Shown: positions 5,417 to 13,260 of the stretch, piece after piece | Numbering within the stretch: the first letter of the stretch is position 1 | Layout of the letters: every line of letters starts with the position of its first letter | DNA from: a virus | Virus record (IMG/VR): IMGVR_UViG_3300022839_000116 | Location: 1 to 20,158 of that record | Length of the DNA stretch: 20,158 nucleotides | Reading direction: 5' to 3' (one strand) | Translations under genes and position numbers: made by a program | The notes under the pieces: generated by a model | Databases searched by the model: none | What the model saw: the letters and a program-made list of their open reading frames with translations, nothing else | What the model was told of the DNA's origin: nothing

Positions 5417-5764
5417 ATGGATAGCTTCACAATATTCACATGGGCTCTTACAGCTTCCACAATAGCTGGGACTTATTTAAACAGTAAGCAAAACAAGTAT
5501 GGCTTCCTCGTATGGGGTTTGTGTAACATGCTTTGGCTTGGTGTAGACTTTACACGTGGTATATATGCGCAAGCTGCGTTATATGTAGTGTTTATAGGGT
5601 TTAACATATACGGCTGGCAGCAGTGGGGTAAGAAGGATTTTGACATAGTTATGTATGAATCACATGATATAGATAATCTTATCGTTAGATTAGAAAAACA
5701 TAAACTTAATATTAATGACACTCGGTGCTTAATAGAAATTCTTAAACGATTGCCAAGATATTAA
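5417..5764 (+). CDS. PnuC-like small membrane protein
   Basis: This encodes 115 residues. ATG 5417 is chosen over ATG 5399 because AAAGG sits seven bases before it and it starts just after the rtcB stop. Residues about 4-70 contain two to three membrane spans with the pattern WGLCNMLWLGVDF, a second span AALYVVFIGFNIYGW and QQW. The tail is soluble, charged and helical. The Trp-rich spans and the final GW-x-x-W resemble the C-terminal part of PnuC, the nicotinamide riboside/mononucleotide transporter. It is about half the usual length, so it may work as an oligomer or have another ligand. Being next to rtcB suggests a shared role in infection metabolism. Confidence 0.65.
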   Translation: MDSFTIFTWALTASTIAGTYLNSKQNKYGFLVWGLCNMLWLGVDFTRGIYAQAALYVVFIGFNIYGWQQWGKKDFDIVMYESHDIDNLIVRLEKHKLNINDTRCLIEILKRLPRY

Positions 5765-5782
5765 CAACGAAAGGGAAACGCA

Positions 5783-6022
5783 ATGGAAGATAAAGAAGAT
5801 AGAAAGAATTGGAAAGTAGGTCCTATAAACGTAGCTAAAGCTCTTATAGATATAGAAAAAAGAGGCGACGACTCGTTAATTTTTCTATATTCGATGTTTC
5901 TTAGCTCCAAATCACTTAGGGGAGAATTCATTGATTACTGTCGTATAGTTGAGGAAGCTCATAAAGACATTTTAAATGAAGAATTAATGTTGCAGAAACA
6001 ACAAGAGGATGCTACAAAGTAA
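5783..6022 (+). CDS. Hypothetical small helical protein
   Basis: This encodes 79 residues with AAAGGGAAA upstream of ATG 5783. The sequence is charged and mostly helical (EDKEDRKNWKVGP, then SLIFLYSMFLSSKSLRGEF and HKDILNEELMLQKQQEDATK). It is the last gene before a strong terminator, so it is cotranscribed with rtcB and the PnuC-like gene. It is small and lies ahead of the terminase, so a terminase small subunit was considered. It has no helix-turn-helix-like segment and the terminator separates the two, so the idea is weak. Confidence 0.6.
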   Translation: MEDKEDRKNWKVGPINVAKALIDIEKRGDDSLIFLYSMFLSSKSLRGEFIDYCRIVEEAHKDILNEELMLQKQQEDATK

Positions 6023-6148
6023 ATACTGGCAGCGATCGAGCTTAGTATGCTACGGCAACATCAAAGGCAGGTTATAGCTTCCATTCTCACATCGGTATGC
6101 TATAAGTCAGTAAACAATATCTGTTAGCATTAATCCTTTTGTTAATTT
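6023..6148 (+). other. Non-coding 3' region of the rtcB unit
   Basis: No credible frame is seen in these 126 bases. They contain a direct repeat GTATGCTA (6046-6053 and 6095-6102) and a 7-bp inverted repeat TTATAGC/GCTATAA (6072-6078 and 6099-6105) with a 20-base loop. They run straight into the terminator, so they form a long 3' untranslated tail that could be processed into a small RNA. No tRNA arms can be fitted. Confidence 0.35.
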
Positions 6149-6181
6149 AAAGAGTCTCCTTAAAACGGAGGCTCTTTTTTT
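6149..6181 (+). terminator. Intrinsic terminator after the rtcB unit
   Basis: AAAGAGTCTCC (6149-6159) pairs with GGAGGCTCTTT (6167-6177) over 11 bp with one G-T pair, around a TTAAAAC loop. A run of T follows to 6181. It separates the rtcB unit from the packaging genes. Confidence 0.9.
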
Positions 6182-6367
6182 ATGTCTAAATCATTAAGGT
6201 CTACCCAAAAATATTAATAAATGTGTTGAGGTCTGGTCACTTAACCTATTGACAATTTGCCAAATGTATGACTGCGTAATCATGACAAGGTAATAATATT
6301 ACAAAAATACCTTGCACTTAGTAATATTGTTATTCCATTAAGCTTGAATCAGTGTTAACAATCAATT
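6182..6367 (+). promoter_or_regulatory. Intergenic control region before the terminase gene
   Basis: These 186 bases hold no gene. A TTGACA (6249-6254) is followed at once by the near-palindrome ATTTGCCAAAT, echoing the layout of the other two promoters, but no good -10 lies at 16-19 bases. CAAGGTA (6286-6292) and TACCTTG (6308-6314) form a 7-bp inverted repeat enclosing the smaller palindrome GTAATAATATTAC (6290-6302). A late-gene promoter is expected here because of the terminator just upstream. The exact elements are not decisive. Confidence 0.35.
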
Positions 6368-7837
6368 ATGATTGAAGAATTCCAGAATCTTTCTCCTGAA
6401 GACTTACTGTATTGCTATAATGAAGCGATCGAGCGTCAAGCAATTGATGATCATATTAACTTTAAATACTACGCACCCTCACCTAAACAACTTGAGTTCC
6501 ATGCAACAGGTCCAGTAGCTCGTGAACGAATGTTTCGTGCGGCTAACCGAGTGGGCAAAAGCTTTTCGGTTTCAAGAGAAGGAGCAATGCACTTAACGGG
6601 AATTTATCCCGATTGGTGGAATGGGCATCGTTACGCTAATCCTATTAACATGTGGGCAGGTGGCGTAGCTGAAAGAGAAATGGCTCAGCTAAAAGAATAT
6701 TATATAGGTAATTTAGGTAAGCCTGGGGCTATTCATTCAAGTCTTATAGTTAAACAAGATTTAGCTCAGAACTTATATTACATACAGCATGTTTCTGGTG
6801 GAATTTCACGTCTTAGAATCAAGACATATAAACAAGGCCATGAAGCTTGGCAAGCCGAAAACGTAGACCTTATACATCTCGACGAAGAACCAACAAACAG
6901 TAAAATATATGATGAGTGCATAACGCGTACGGCTTCTGTAACTCCTGATCATTACGGCATGATTATGCTTAGTATGACGCCTCTCCATGGCATGACTAGT
7001 CTGATGTTAAAGTATATGGACAGAGCAGTATTCGACGATAACGGTCATGAGATTGACACAGTTCGTGTACGTGCTGGTGAAGTCATTAATGAGCGAGTTT
7101 ATATAACCGCTAATCATGATGAAGCTCCTCATTTAAGTGAAAAAGAAAAGAAAAGACTATACTCTTCATATGACCCTGTTGTCAGAGAAGCTAGAACGAC
7201 TGGTATCCCTTCTCTAGGGTCAGGTCTAATATATCCAATTAACGAACGAAGACTCGTTTGTGATCCATTTGAAATCCCTGATTATTGGCCGCGATGCTAT
7301 GGCATGGACTTTGGCTGGCACAACACTGCGGCTATTTTCGGCGCGCATGACAAAGAAAATGATGTTCTTTACCTTTATGCAGAATATAAGGCTGGTCACT
7401 TAACGCCGCATCACCATGCGGCGCATATCCTTAAACTAGGTGCAGATTGGATGCCTGGTGCTTATGACTATGCTGGAGAAAGTGCTAGTGCGATTACTGG
7501 GGAAAACGTTGTTGATCTATATCGCAATGAAGGCATTACGAATTGGGTAAGAGCTGACAAGAAAGTTACTGAAGGTATTTATAACGTTTTACAACGTATG
7601 GAAACTGACAGAATAAAGATATTCAGTCCTTTAAGAAAAACATTGGCTGAATTAAGACAATATATTCGTGATGACAATGGCAAGGTGGTCAAAGATGAAG
7701 ACCATATAATGGATGCATTACGCTATCTCGTAATGTCAGCTCTTCCTATCGCTCAAGTAAAATCTTCAATACTTAAAAAATACCAAATACCTATCCAAAG
7801 CCACTCTATGGGTCAAGGTAATTGGATGATGAGGTAA
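6368..7837 (+). CDS. terL: Terminase large subunit
   Basis: This is the ATP-driven DNA packaging motor and headful nuclease that docks on the portal. The 489 residues show an N-terminal ATPase with a Walker A-like AANRVGKS (58-65), Walker B DLIHLDEE (167-174) with the catalytic acidic pair, and an SMT coupling motif (202-204). The C-terminal RNase H-like nuclease has D314 in YGMDFGW, D367 in GAYDYAG and the DHIMDA motif with D445 and D449. The set is complete, so it should be active. Only a weak ribosome site precedes ATG 6368. No small subunit gene is recognised beside it, which is unusual. Confidence 0.95.
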   Translation: MIEEFQNLSPEDLLYCYNEAIERQAIDDHINFKYYAPSPKQLEFHATGPVARERMFRAANRVGKSFSVSREGAMHLTGIYPDWWNGHRYANPINMWAGGVAEREMAQLKEYYIGNLGKPGAIHSSLIVKQDLAQNLYYIQHVSGGISRLRIKTYKQGHEAWQAENVDLIHLDEEPTNSKIYDECITRTASVTPDHYGMIMLSMTPLHGMTSLMLKYMDRAVFDDNGHEIDTVRVRAGEVINERVYITANHDEAPHLSEKEKKRLYSSYDPVVREARTTGIPSLGSGLIYPINERRLVCDPFEIPDYWPRCYGMDFGWHNTAAIFGAHDKENDVLYLYAEYKAGHLTPHHHAAHILKLGADWMPGAYDYAGESASAITGENVVDLYRNEGITNWVRADKKVTEGIYNVLQRMETDRIKIFSPLRKTLAELRQYIRDDNGKVVKDEDHIMDALRYLVMSALPIAQVKSSILKKYQIPIQSHSMGQGNWMMR

Positions 7838-7840
7838 CAA

Positions 7841-9655
7841 ATGAAATTATCAGAATCTAGAGAAAAAGCATTATCAGACGCCAAGATACAGTTGTCTACT
7901 ATGGGTGGCAATCCCTTGTATCAGAAATGGCGTACTGCTGCTATTGAAAGCTTCAACTTCTATGACGGTATTGGACAATATAGTCCTGAAGTTATGAAGA
8001 GGCTTAGAATACGCAAGCAGGATACTATTGTCGTCAACAAAGTACGAAGCATGGTCAATCAGGCTTCAGGTATGGAAATTAACACACGAGGTAACATAGC
8101 GTTTTCGCCCCAATCTAACAGAGAAGAAGCCGAGCAACTAACTAAAGCATTGACTCATTTTGGTTTTGCTATTCAAAAGAATCAGAATTATTCATTCAAA
8201 GGATCTTTGAGATGCCGAGATTTGCTTACATGTGGTCTTGGGTGGTCGAGAACCGTTTATCAAAACAATCAATTCTTCTATGATTACATTAACCCTCTGA
8301 ATGTCATATACGATGCTGACGACTTCAGCCCTCAGTTAGAGAATCAGCGTGGTTTAATCTATATGCACTGGATGTCTCCAAACGATGCTAAAGCTGCTTG
8401 GTCTAAATTTGAAAAACAAATAGATAACATATCTAAGAATGATTTTGATAATGCGGGGAACTTCACTTCTGAATATTTTAACCGCAACACTCCTTTCATT
8501 AATATGAGTAATGTAGGAAGCAACGGAACAACTCTTCAAATTAACGAATGTTTCAAAAAACAAGCATGTGACTATTATCATGGTCTTGATAAACATGGAT
8601 ATTATTTTGAAACATATGATGAAGAATATGCCGAGAAGATAGCTGAAAAGAAATCTGAAATTATTGAAGAGAAAGGTACGCGGATCATGCGTACAGTATT
8701 CTGCAATGATATTCTGTTTGAGTATGGTCCTCTCACTCCAAGCTTACCTAGACAAGACTTCCCTTTAACGCCTGCGGTTTGGTTAAGAAGAACATGTGAT
8801 GGTGTTCCTGTCGGCTGGATGGAAGATTTTAAAGACCTACAAAGGCTACTTAACTTCACAAAGCTTAAGCAAGTTATGTCTCTCAATTCTGCAAGAGCTC
8901 GTATTGATGTAAATGCTATTCAGGGTATGAGCGCAGAAGAAATAATGGAACAGGTTCAAGACCCTTCTGGAATCTTGTTCACTACGGGTCAAGGTCCTGT
9001 TGAAATTACGCCTAATATTGATATTTCAGAAGCCATGATTAAAGCTTCTGAGCGTCTTGATTACGAATTGCAACAAGTATCTGGAATGTATAGTGACTCC
9101 ATGGGAGATACCACCAATGCGCAAAGTGGTGTCGCTATTAAAAGAAGGCAAATTGCCTCTTCAAAGAACTTAGCGTTTGGATTTGATGCTTTTACATACG
9201 TTAAAGAGCGTGAAGGTAAGCTTCTTCTTGATCTAATGCAAGGATGTGGACTCGAAAATGTTCTTGTCAATATTGTCTTGGATGATGATGAAAAAGATGA
9301 CTTCATCATGAATATGGTTCGTGAAAGTGACGGAAAAATACTAAATGATGTTCGTACTATTCCAGCGGATGTGTATGTGGAAATTGTTCCTGACTTCGAC
9401 TCGTCTACTCAAGAGCGTCAGGAAATTCTTAAAGAGTTATTACAGAATCCAATTGCTCCGATCCTTCTGCAAAACAAACCTCTTCTTAAAGAATATATCG
9501 GCGCACGCAATGTCGACAAAATAGCTGAAGCTGCTCAACAAATTCAACAACAGCAGAATGAACAACAGTTAGCTATGAAGGGTGTTTCTTCAGGGGCTCC
9601 CCCACAAAGTGTAGATTCAATTAACCCTACACAATTAGGTAATGTTGATGTCTGA
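7841..9655 (+). CDS. Portal protein, P22-like
   Basis: The portal forms the dodecameric ring at one capsid vertex through which DNA enters and leaves. This encodes 604 residues starting three bases after the terminase stop, with GAGGTAA ahead of ATG 7841. The N-terminal region (WRTAAIESFNFYDGIGQYS, then VVNKVRSMVNQASGMEIN) and the mid-region with CRDLLTCGLGWSRTVYQ and NPLNVIYDADDFSP follow the P22-type portal layout. The C-terminus is Gln-rich (QQIQQQQNEQQ), as in a helical barrel. It is shorter than P22's 725-residue portal, so the barrel may be reduced. The patatin gene begins inside its last codons. Confidence 0.9.
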   Translation: MKLSESREKALSDAKIQLSTMGGNPLYQKWRTAAIESFNFYDGIGQYSPEVMKRLRIRKQDTIVVNKVRSMVNQASGMEINTRGNIAFSPQSNREEAEQLTKALTHFGFAIQKNQNYSFKGSLRCRDLLTCGLGWSRTVYQNNQFFYDYINPLNVIYDADDFSPQLENQRGLIYMHWMSPNDAKAAWSKFEKQIDNISKNDFDNAGNFTSEYFNRNTPFINMSNVGSNGTTLQINECFKKQACDYYHGLDKHGYYFETYDEEYAEKIAEKKSEIIEEKGTRIMRTVFCNDILFEYGPLTPSLPRQDFPLTPAVWLRRTCDGVPVGWMEDFKDLQRLLNFTKLKQVMSLNSARARIDVNAIQGMSAEEIMEQVQDPSGILFTTGQGPVEITPNIDISEAMIKASERLDYELQQVSGMYSDSMGDTTNAQSGVAIKRRQIASSKNLAFGFDAFTYVKEREGKLLLDLMQGCGLENVLVNIVLDDDEKDDFIMNMVRESDGKILNDVRTIPADVYVEIVPDFDSSTQERQEILKELLQNPIAPILLQNKPLLKEYIGARNVDKIAEAAQQIQQQQNEQQLAMKGVSSGAPPQSVDSINPTQLGNVDV

Positions 9656-10637
9656 TCCTAATACACTCCGTATCCTGTCTATTGACGGTGGTGGCATGCG
9701 TGGGACGTTTAGTGTTCAGTGGATGCAAGAGTTTGTTAATTTGTGGGGAATCAACCCAAATGAAATATGGAAATACTTTGATGTTGTTTGTGGAACAAGC
9801 GCAGGTGGATTGCAAGTTCTAGGTTACGGAGGTGGTTTATCCCCGGCTGACCTTATGGCATTCCTTGAAAGCGCAGGTCCATGGATATTTTCTACCTCCT
9901 CAGTTGTTCCAGGTGTTAGAGCAACTTATTTAGATAAGCTAGCTACGATGATACTTGGTGGCTCATTTTATCCTAATACAAATTTTATAAGTGAACTTGA
10001 TGGATTGTTTGGCAATCTGAACATGCAAAACCTTAACGTAAACTCACTTATCACCTCATACAATGACAATACTGATACTCCTGTTCTTTTCTCTAATAGA
10101 ACTTTTCCTCAGTCTTCAGGGGCGAATGAATTAATGAAGAATGTTGGTCTAGCCACTTCTTCTGCTCCATTGTATTTTCCTCCTGCAAACTGGGCGGGTA
10201 TAAACTTTCGTGATGGTGCTTGTATAAAAAACAACCCTGCGCTGTTGGGATATATGCTTGGCAACGTTGTTAAGCCTAATGCTAATCGCACATGTATATT
10301 AACCATTGGTTCTGGTCTTGGGGACATAGGGTTTGATCAACCTTCTGAAACCCCTCCCCCTCCTGACGAAAGCAATATGGCATATGTGTTCAGGCTTTTA
10401 TCTGTTCTTATTACAGGTCCTCAAGAAACAGATGCTGTGCTTTTAGAGAATCTTGATCAATACACTCTACAGAATATATACACCTACAGGGCTAACGCTC
10501 AACTAGACCCTGACCTTGATACCGAATTAGACAACACAACACCTGAATTTATTGCTTACATGAAAAACCTTGCAACGACTACATTTAACAATGATCTGGT
10601 TAAGATATCGGATTTTCTAGCTCATTTGACGTTATAG
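9648..10637 (+). CDS. Patatin-like phospholipase
   Basis: Patatin-family enzymes are lipid acyl hydrolases with a Ser-Asp dyad. The 329 residues carry the oxyanion-hole motif DGGGMRG (13-19), the nucleophile elbow GTSAG with S51 (49-53), the conserved ATSSAPLYFPP block (169-179) and the DGA motif with D189. The catalytic set is therefore complete. ATG 9648 is preferred over 9642 because AGG at 9637-9639 is correctly spaced. There is no signal peptide or membrane span. The gene overlaps the portal stop and is followed by fibre genes, so it is probably expressed with virion proteins. It could act on host membranes during entry or exit, or be an intracellular effector. The position is odd for a P22-like map. 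Confidence 0.9.
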   Translation: MSDPNTLRILSIDGGGMRGTFSVQWMQEFVNLWGINPNEIWKYFDVVCGTSAGGLQVLGYGGGLSPADLMAFLESAGPWIFSTSSVVPGVRATYLDKLATMILGGSFYPNTNFISELDGLFGNLNMQNLNVNSLITSYNDNTDTPVLFSNRTFPQSSGANELMKNVGLATSSAPLYFPPANWAGINFRDGACIKNNPALLGYMLGNVVKPNANRTCILTIGSGLGDIGFDQPSETPPPPDESNMAYVFRLLSVLITGPQETDAVLLENLDQYTLQNIYTYRANAQLDPDLDTELDNTTPEFIAYMKNLATTTFNNDLVKISDFLAHLTL

Positions 10638-10639
10638 CC

Positions 10640-12466
10640 ATGAAGTATATGCCAGGATTCACAGATTTCTTTATGTCGCCAGTTACAGGGCGCATTAAGA
10701 TTTCTGCATTTCCTGATTTAACTCAGAATTATGTTTGGATTGGAAATCGCAATGATCGTCCTATCCCCAGTCCTATTATTCTAGACTTACGTTTAGAGAT
10801 TATTGATCTGCGTAATAGATTGTCCAAGACTCGCTTTATATTACAAGCCGCATCTCCTAATTTTGATAGCTCTCAAGCTCTGAATGAGCTGATACCAGGC
10901 ATATTGAAACACGATGAAGGCATTGTTTCTATTGCAATTCCTTGGGTTGATTATGTTCCGCCTATTCTCCCTGAGAAAAACATTTGGATTGGTAATTCTG
11001 ATGATGTCCCTGAGCCATACCCAAGAATATTTTTAGAAAATCTTCCGTCAATGTTAAGCATTGATCCCACAAAACTATTAGGAGCGTATAACTTATATAG
11101 GGGAAGCCCTAACCCATTGTATCTTGGTGAGCCTGAAATTGTTAAGACCCTTCATATAACAAACATGGCTGACTTATCAGAAGGTTATTTGTGGATAGGA
11201 ACAGACTCATCTAATCCTTTGAACTTTGGCTCCAATCGTCCTGTTGAAATTAAAATACTTCCTTTAGACAATATGGCCAATCTTCCTCATGATAAAATAT
11301 GGCGTGGTGATATTAGTGATCGTCCTGTTCCGTCAGATGCCCTCACTGAACTCGAAAATGAAGTAGAACAAGTCAAGGAAGATATTGATGAAATAAATAC
11401 TGAACTTGGTGATATTAATAATGATATAGATAATATTAATGATCAAATAACAGAAATCAATACTGAACTCGGAGATATAACTACAGAACTTGGAGATTTA
11501 CTTTCGGAAATATCTTCAATACTCGAATCCATAGCAACTATTACTTCAAATATATCAAGTATATTGGATGCAATTGCTACATTGACCGCTCAAATGACTG
11601 GCGTATTAGAAGCTATAGCTACTATTAACACGCAGATTACAGGTATCCTCGAAGCCATAACTTCAATTAATACGCAGATATCAACTCTCTTTGAGGCTAT
11701 AACTCAAATCAACGTTGACTTAGGCGGGATAAATCTTCGTTTAGATGGTATTGACGTATCTCTGGGCGGTTTGCAGGCTCAAATAGATACAAATGTGGCC
11801 TCTGGACTAGATCATTTAGCAGACCTTCAATTGCAAATTGATACCGGCATTGCGTCAGGTATGGATCATCTAGCGGTTATCAACGGTCAGATAGCAGATA
11901 TCAATGATCAGATAACCGACCTGACAAATGATATTGATACTATAAACACCACAATCACAGATATTCAGAACGATATCACAACTATCAATAGCCAAATTTC
12001 AACAATTAATAGCCAGATTACCACTATTAACACAGCGATATCAGATATCGAAGGTGACATAACAGATATTCAAAATGATATCAGCACTATTAATACAACA
12101 ATCACAGATATTCAAGGTGACATTACTACGATACAGGGAGATATCACCACAATACAAGGTGACATTAGTACAATAAACTCTCAGATCACCACAATACAAG
12201 GTGACATTAGTACAATAAACTCTCAGATCACCACAATACAAGGTGATATCACGAACATAACTGACGTATTAATACCAGCTGTCTATACTTATGTAGACAA
12301 TGCAATTACTAACATCACTAACAATTTTATTGCTGGTGGCGTTATTGATATGAACGATAACAGAATTACTAACCTGCCATGCGATCCAGTGGAAACTAAC
12401 GATGCCGTTAGCTTTTGCTTCTTGTGGCACATTTTACACGACGAGGTAACTATAACATGGTCATGA
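10640..12466 (+). CDS. Long coiled-coil tail fibre protein
   Basis: This encodes 608 residues. The first 235 contain four spaced copies of a Trp-Gly motif: YVWIGNRNDRPIPSP (31-45), NIWIGNSDDVPEPYP (114-128), LWIGTDSSNP (184-193) and IWRGDISDRPVPS (220-232). Residues about 235-555 form an extended heptad array of Ile-rich units (INSQITTIQGDIS type), as expected of a trimeric coiled-coil shaft. The end has IDMNDNRITNLPCDPVETNDAVSF, a widespread phage-fibre motif. No strong ribosome site is seen at ATG 10640, so it is probably coupled to the patatin gene three bases upstream. A role in host attachment is inferred. Confidence 0.8.
   Translation: MKYMPGFTDFFMSPVTGRIKISAFPDLTQNYVWIGNRNDRPIPSPIILDLRLEIIDLRNRLSKTRFILQAASPNFDSSQALNELIPGILKHDEGIVSIAIPWVDYVPPILPEKNIWIGNSDDVPEPYPRIFLENLPSMLSIDPTKLLGAYNLYRGSPNPLYLGEPEIVKTLHITNMADLSEGYLWIGTDSSNPLNFGSNRPVEIKILPLDNMANLPHDKIWRGDISDRPVPSDALTELENEVEQVKEDIDEINTELGDINNDIDNINDQITEINTELGDITTELGDLLSEISSILESIATITSNISSILDAIATLTAQMTGVLEAIATINTQITGILEAITSINTQISTLFEAITQINVDLGGINLRLDGIDVSLGGLQAQIDTNVASGLDHLADLQLQIDTGIASGMDHLAVINGQIADINDQITDLTNDIDTINTTITDIQNDITTINSQISTINSQITTINTAISDIEGDITDIQNDISTINTTITDIQGDITTIQGDITTIQGDISTINSQITTIQGDISTINSQITTIQGDITNITDVLIPAVYTYVDNAITNITNNFIAGGVIDMNDNRITNLPCDPVETNDAVSFCFLWHILHDEVTITWS
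12143..12246 (+). repeat. 42-base perfect tandem repeat in the fibre shaft
   Basis: Two exact 42-base units (12151-12192 and 12193-12234) are flanked by 8 more matching bases upstream (from 12143) and 12 downstream (to 12246). The unit encodes 14 residues, exactly two heptads. The surrounding shaft is built of looser versions of the same unit. Exact identity points to recent duplication. Confidence 0.95.
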
Positions 12467-13251
12467 GTAATATAACAGTTGAAGCAATCGATCCCGATTG
12501 CAAAGTTTTAGGAGCAGATCAAAAGTTTATATATGGGGATACGGACGCCATAGTTAAGCTAAGAGCTTTCAGCGAGTTTGTCCCTACTGTCTTAAACGAT
12601 TCAGTAATTGATGAGGAGTCAAGAAACGTAAACTTATCTGGTTTCCGTTGGAAGCATACCACCAAAACTACCGATAGTAGCAATTACGGACGGTTAAAGC
12701 TTCAGTCCTTCATTAATGATGATGCGGGATCTGACATCCTTGAATATGATCAAACATCCCTTAAGCTATCTGTTCCTCTCGTTTCTACGCAGACTACATA
12801 CGGAAGACGCCCTGGTGGCTCTTTTTTTATGAATGGCAATACGACAGATACGGCTGGTTTATCTGCTGATGCGCCTACAAAAGTTCTGGGAAGCACTACT
12901 TCAGCATCTTTAGTAGACGTTGGTATGTTTGCCAGCAACAGGTTAACTTATGTTCCTTCCATTTCCGGTGTTTCTCAAACATTTTTGATTTCGGCTAATA
13001 TTACTTTCCAAAATATGGACACAAGCGCGGGACTTGCTTCTTTCTATATCTATAAGAATGGAACTACACCACTTGGTGTTAAGTCTGCTGTCACTATGAC
13101 AGCATCAAGCACAAATAGTATGTTTGTGAATGTTCAGGTTCGAGAAACTTTAGCTCCAAATAATTATGTCGAAATATGGTGCTCAAGCTCTGTAGCGTCT
13201 ACAGCAGGAATGAGAGTCACATACAGCTACCTAACAATGAATGCGGCTTAA
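12457..13251 (+). CDS. Fibre/spike tip protein, paralog of the next gene
   Basis: This encodes 264 residues. The start is ATG 12457, with GAGGTAA at 12443-12449; it overlaps the coiled-coil fibre stop. The N-terminal domain (KLRAFSEFVP, NLSGFRWKH, SNYGRLKLQSF) resembles that of the next gene. A conserved TTYGRRPGGSFFMNGNT segment then leads to a C-terminal beta-rich domain (FLISANITFQNM, FYIYKNGTTPLG, NNYVEIWCSSS). That pattern suggests a jelly-roll or C1q-like receptor-binding head. The two proteins share this order of parts, so a duplication is likely. Confidence 0.75.
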   Translation: MVMSNITVEAIDPDCKVLGADQKFIYGDTDAIVKLRAFSEFVPTVLNDSVIDEESRNVNLSGFRWKHTTKTTDSSNYGRLKLQSFINDDAGSDILEYDQTSLKLSVPLVSTQTTYGRRPGGSFFMNGNTTDTAGLSADAPTKVLGSTTSASLVDVGMFASNRLTYVPSISGVSQTFLISANITFQNMDTSAGLASFYIYKNGTTPLGVKSAVTMTASSTNSMFVNVQVRETLAPNNYVEIWCSSSVASTAGMRVTYSYLTMNAA

Positions 13252-13260
13252 GTATTTATC

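Noticed and set aside
9648-10637. CBASS defence operon centred on the patatin gene
   Set aside because: No nucleotidyltransferase, E1/E2 or other CBASS genes flank it; neighbours are portal and fibre genes.
12041-12241. Minus-strand repetitive cysteine/tyrosine frame
   Set aside because: It is a shadow of the repeated fibre coiled-coil codons on the plus strand.
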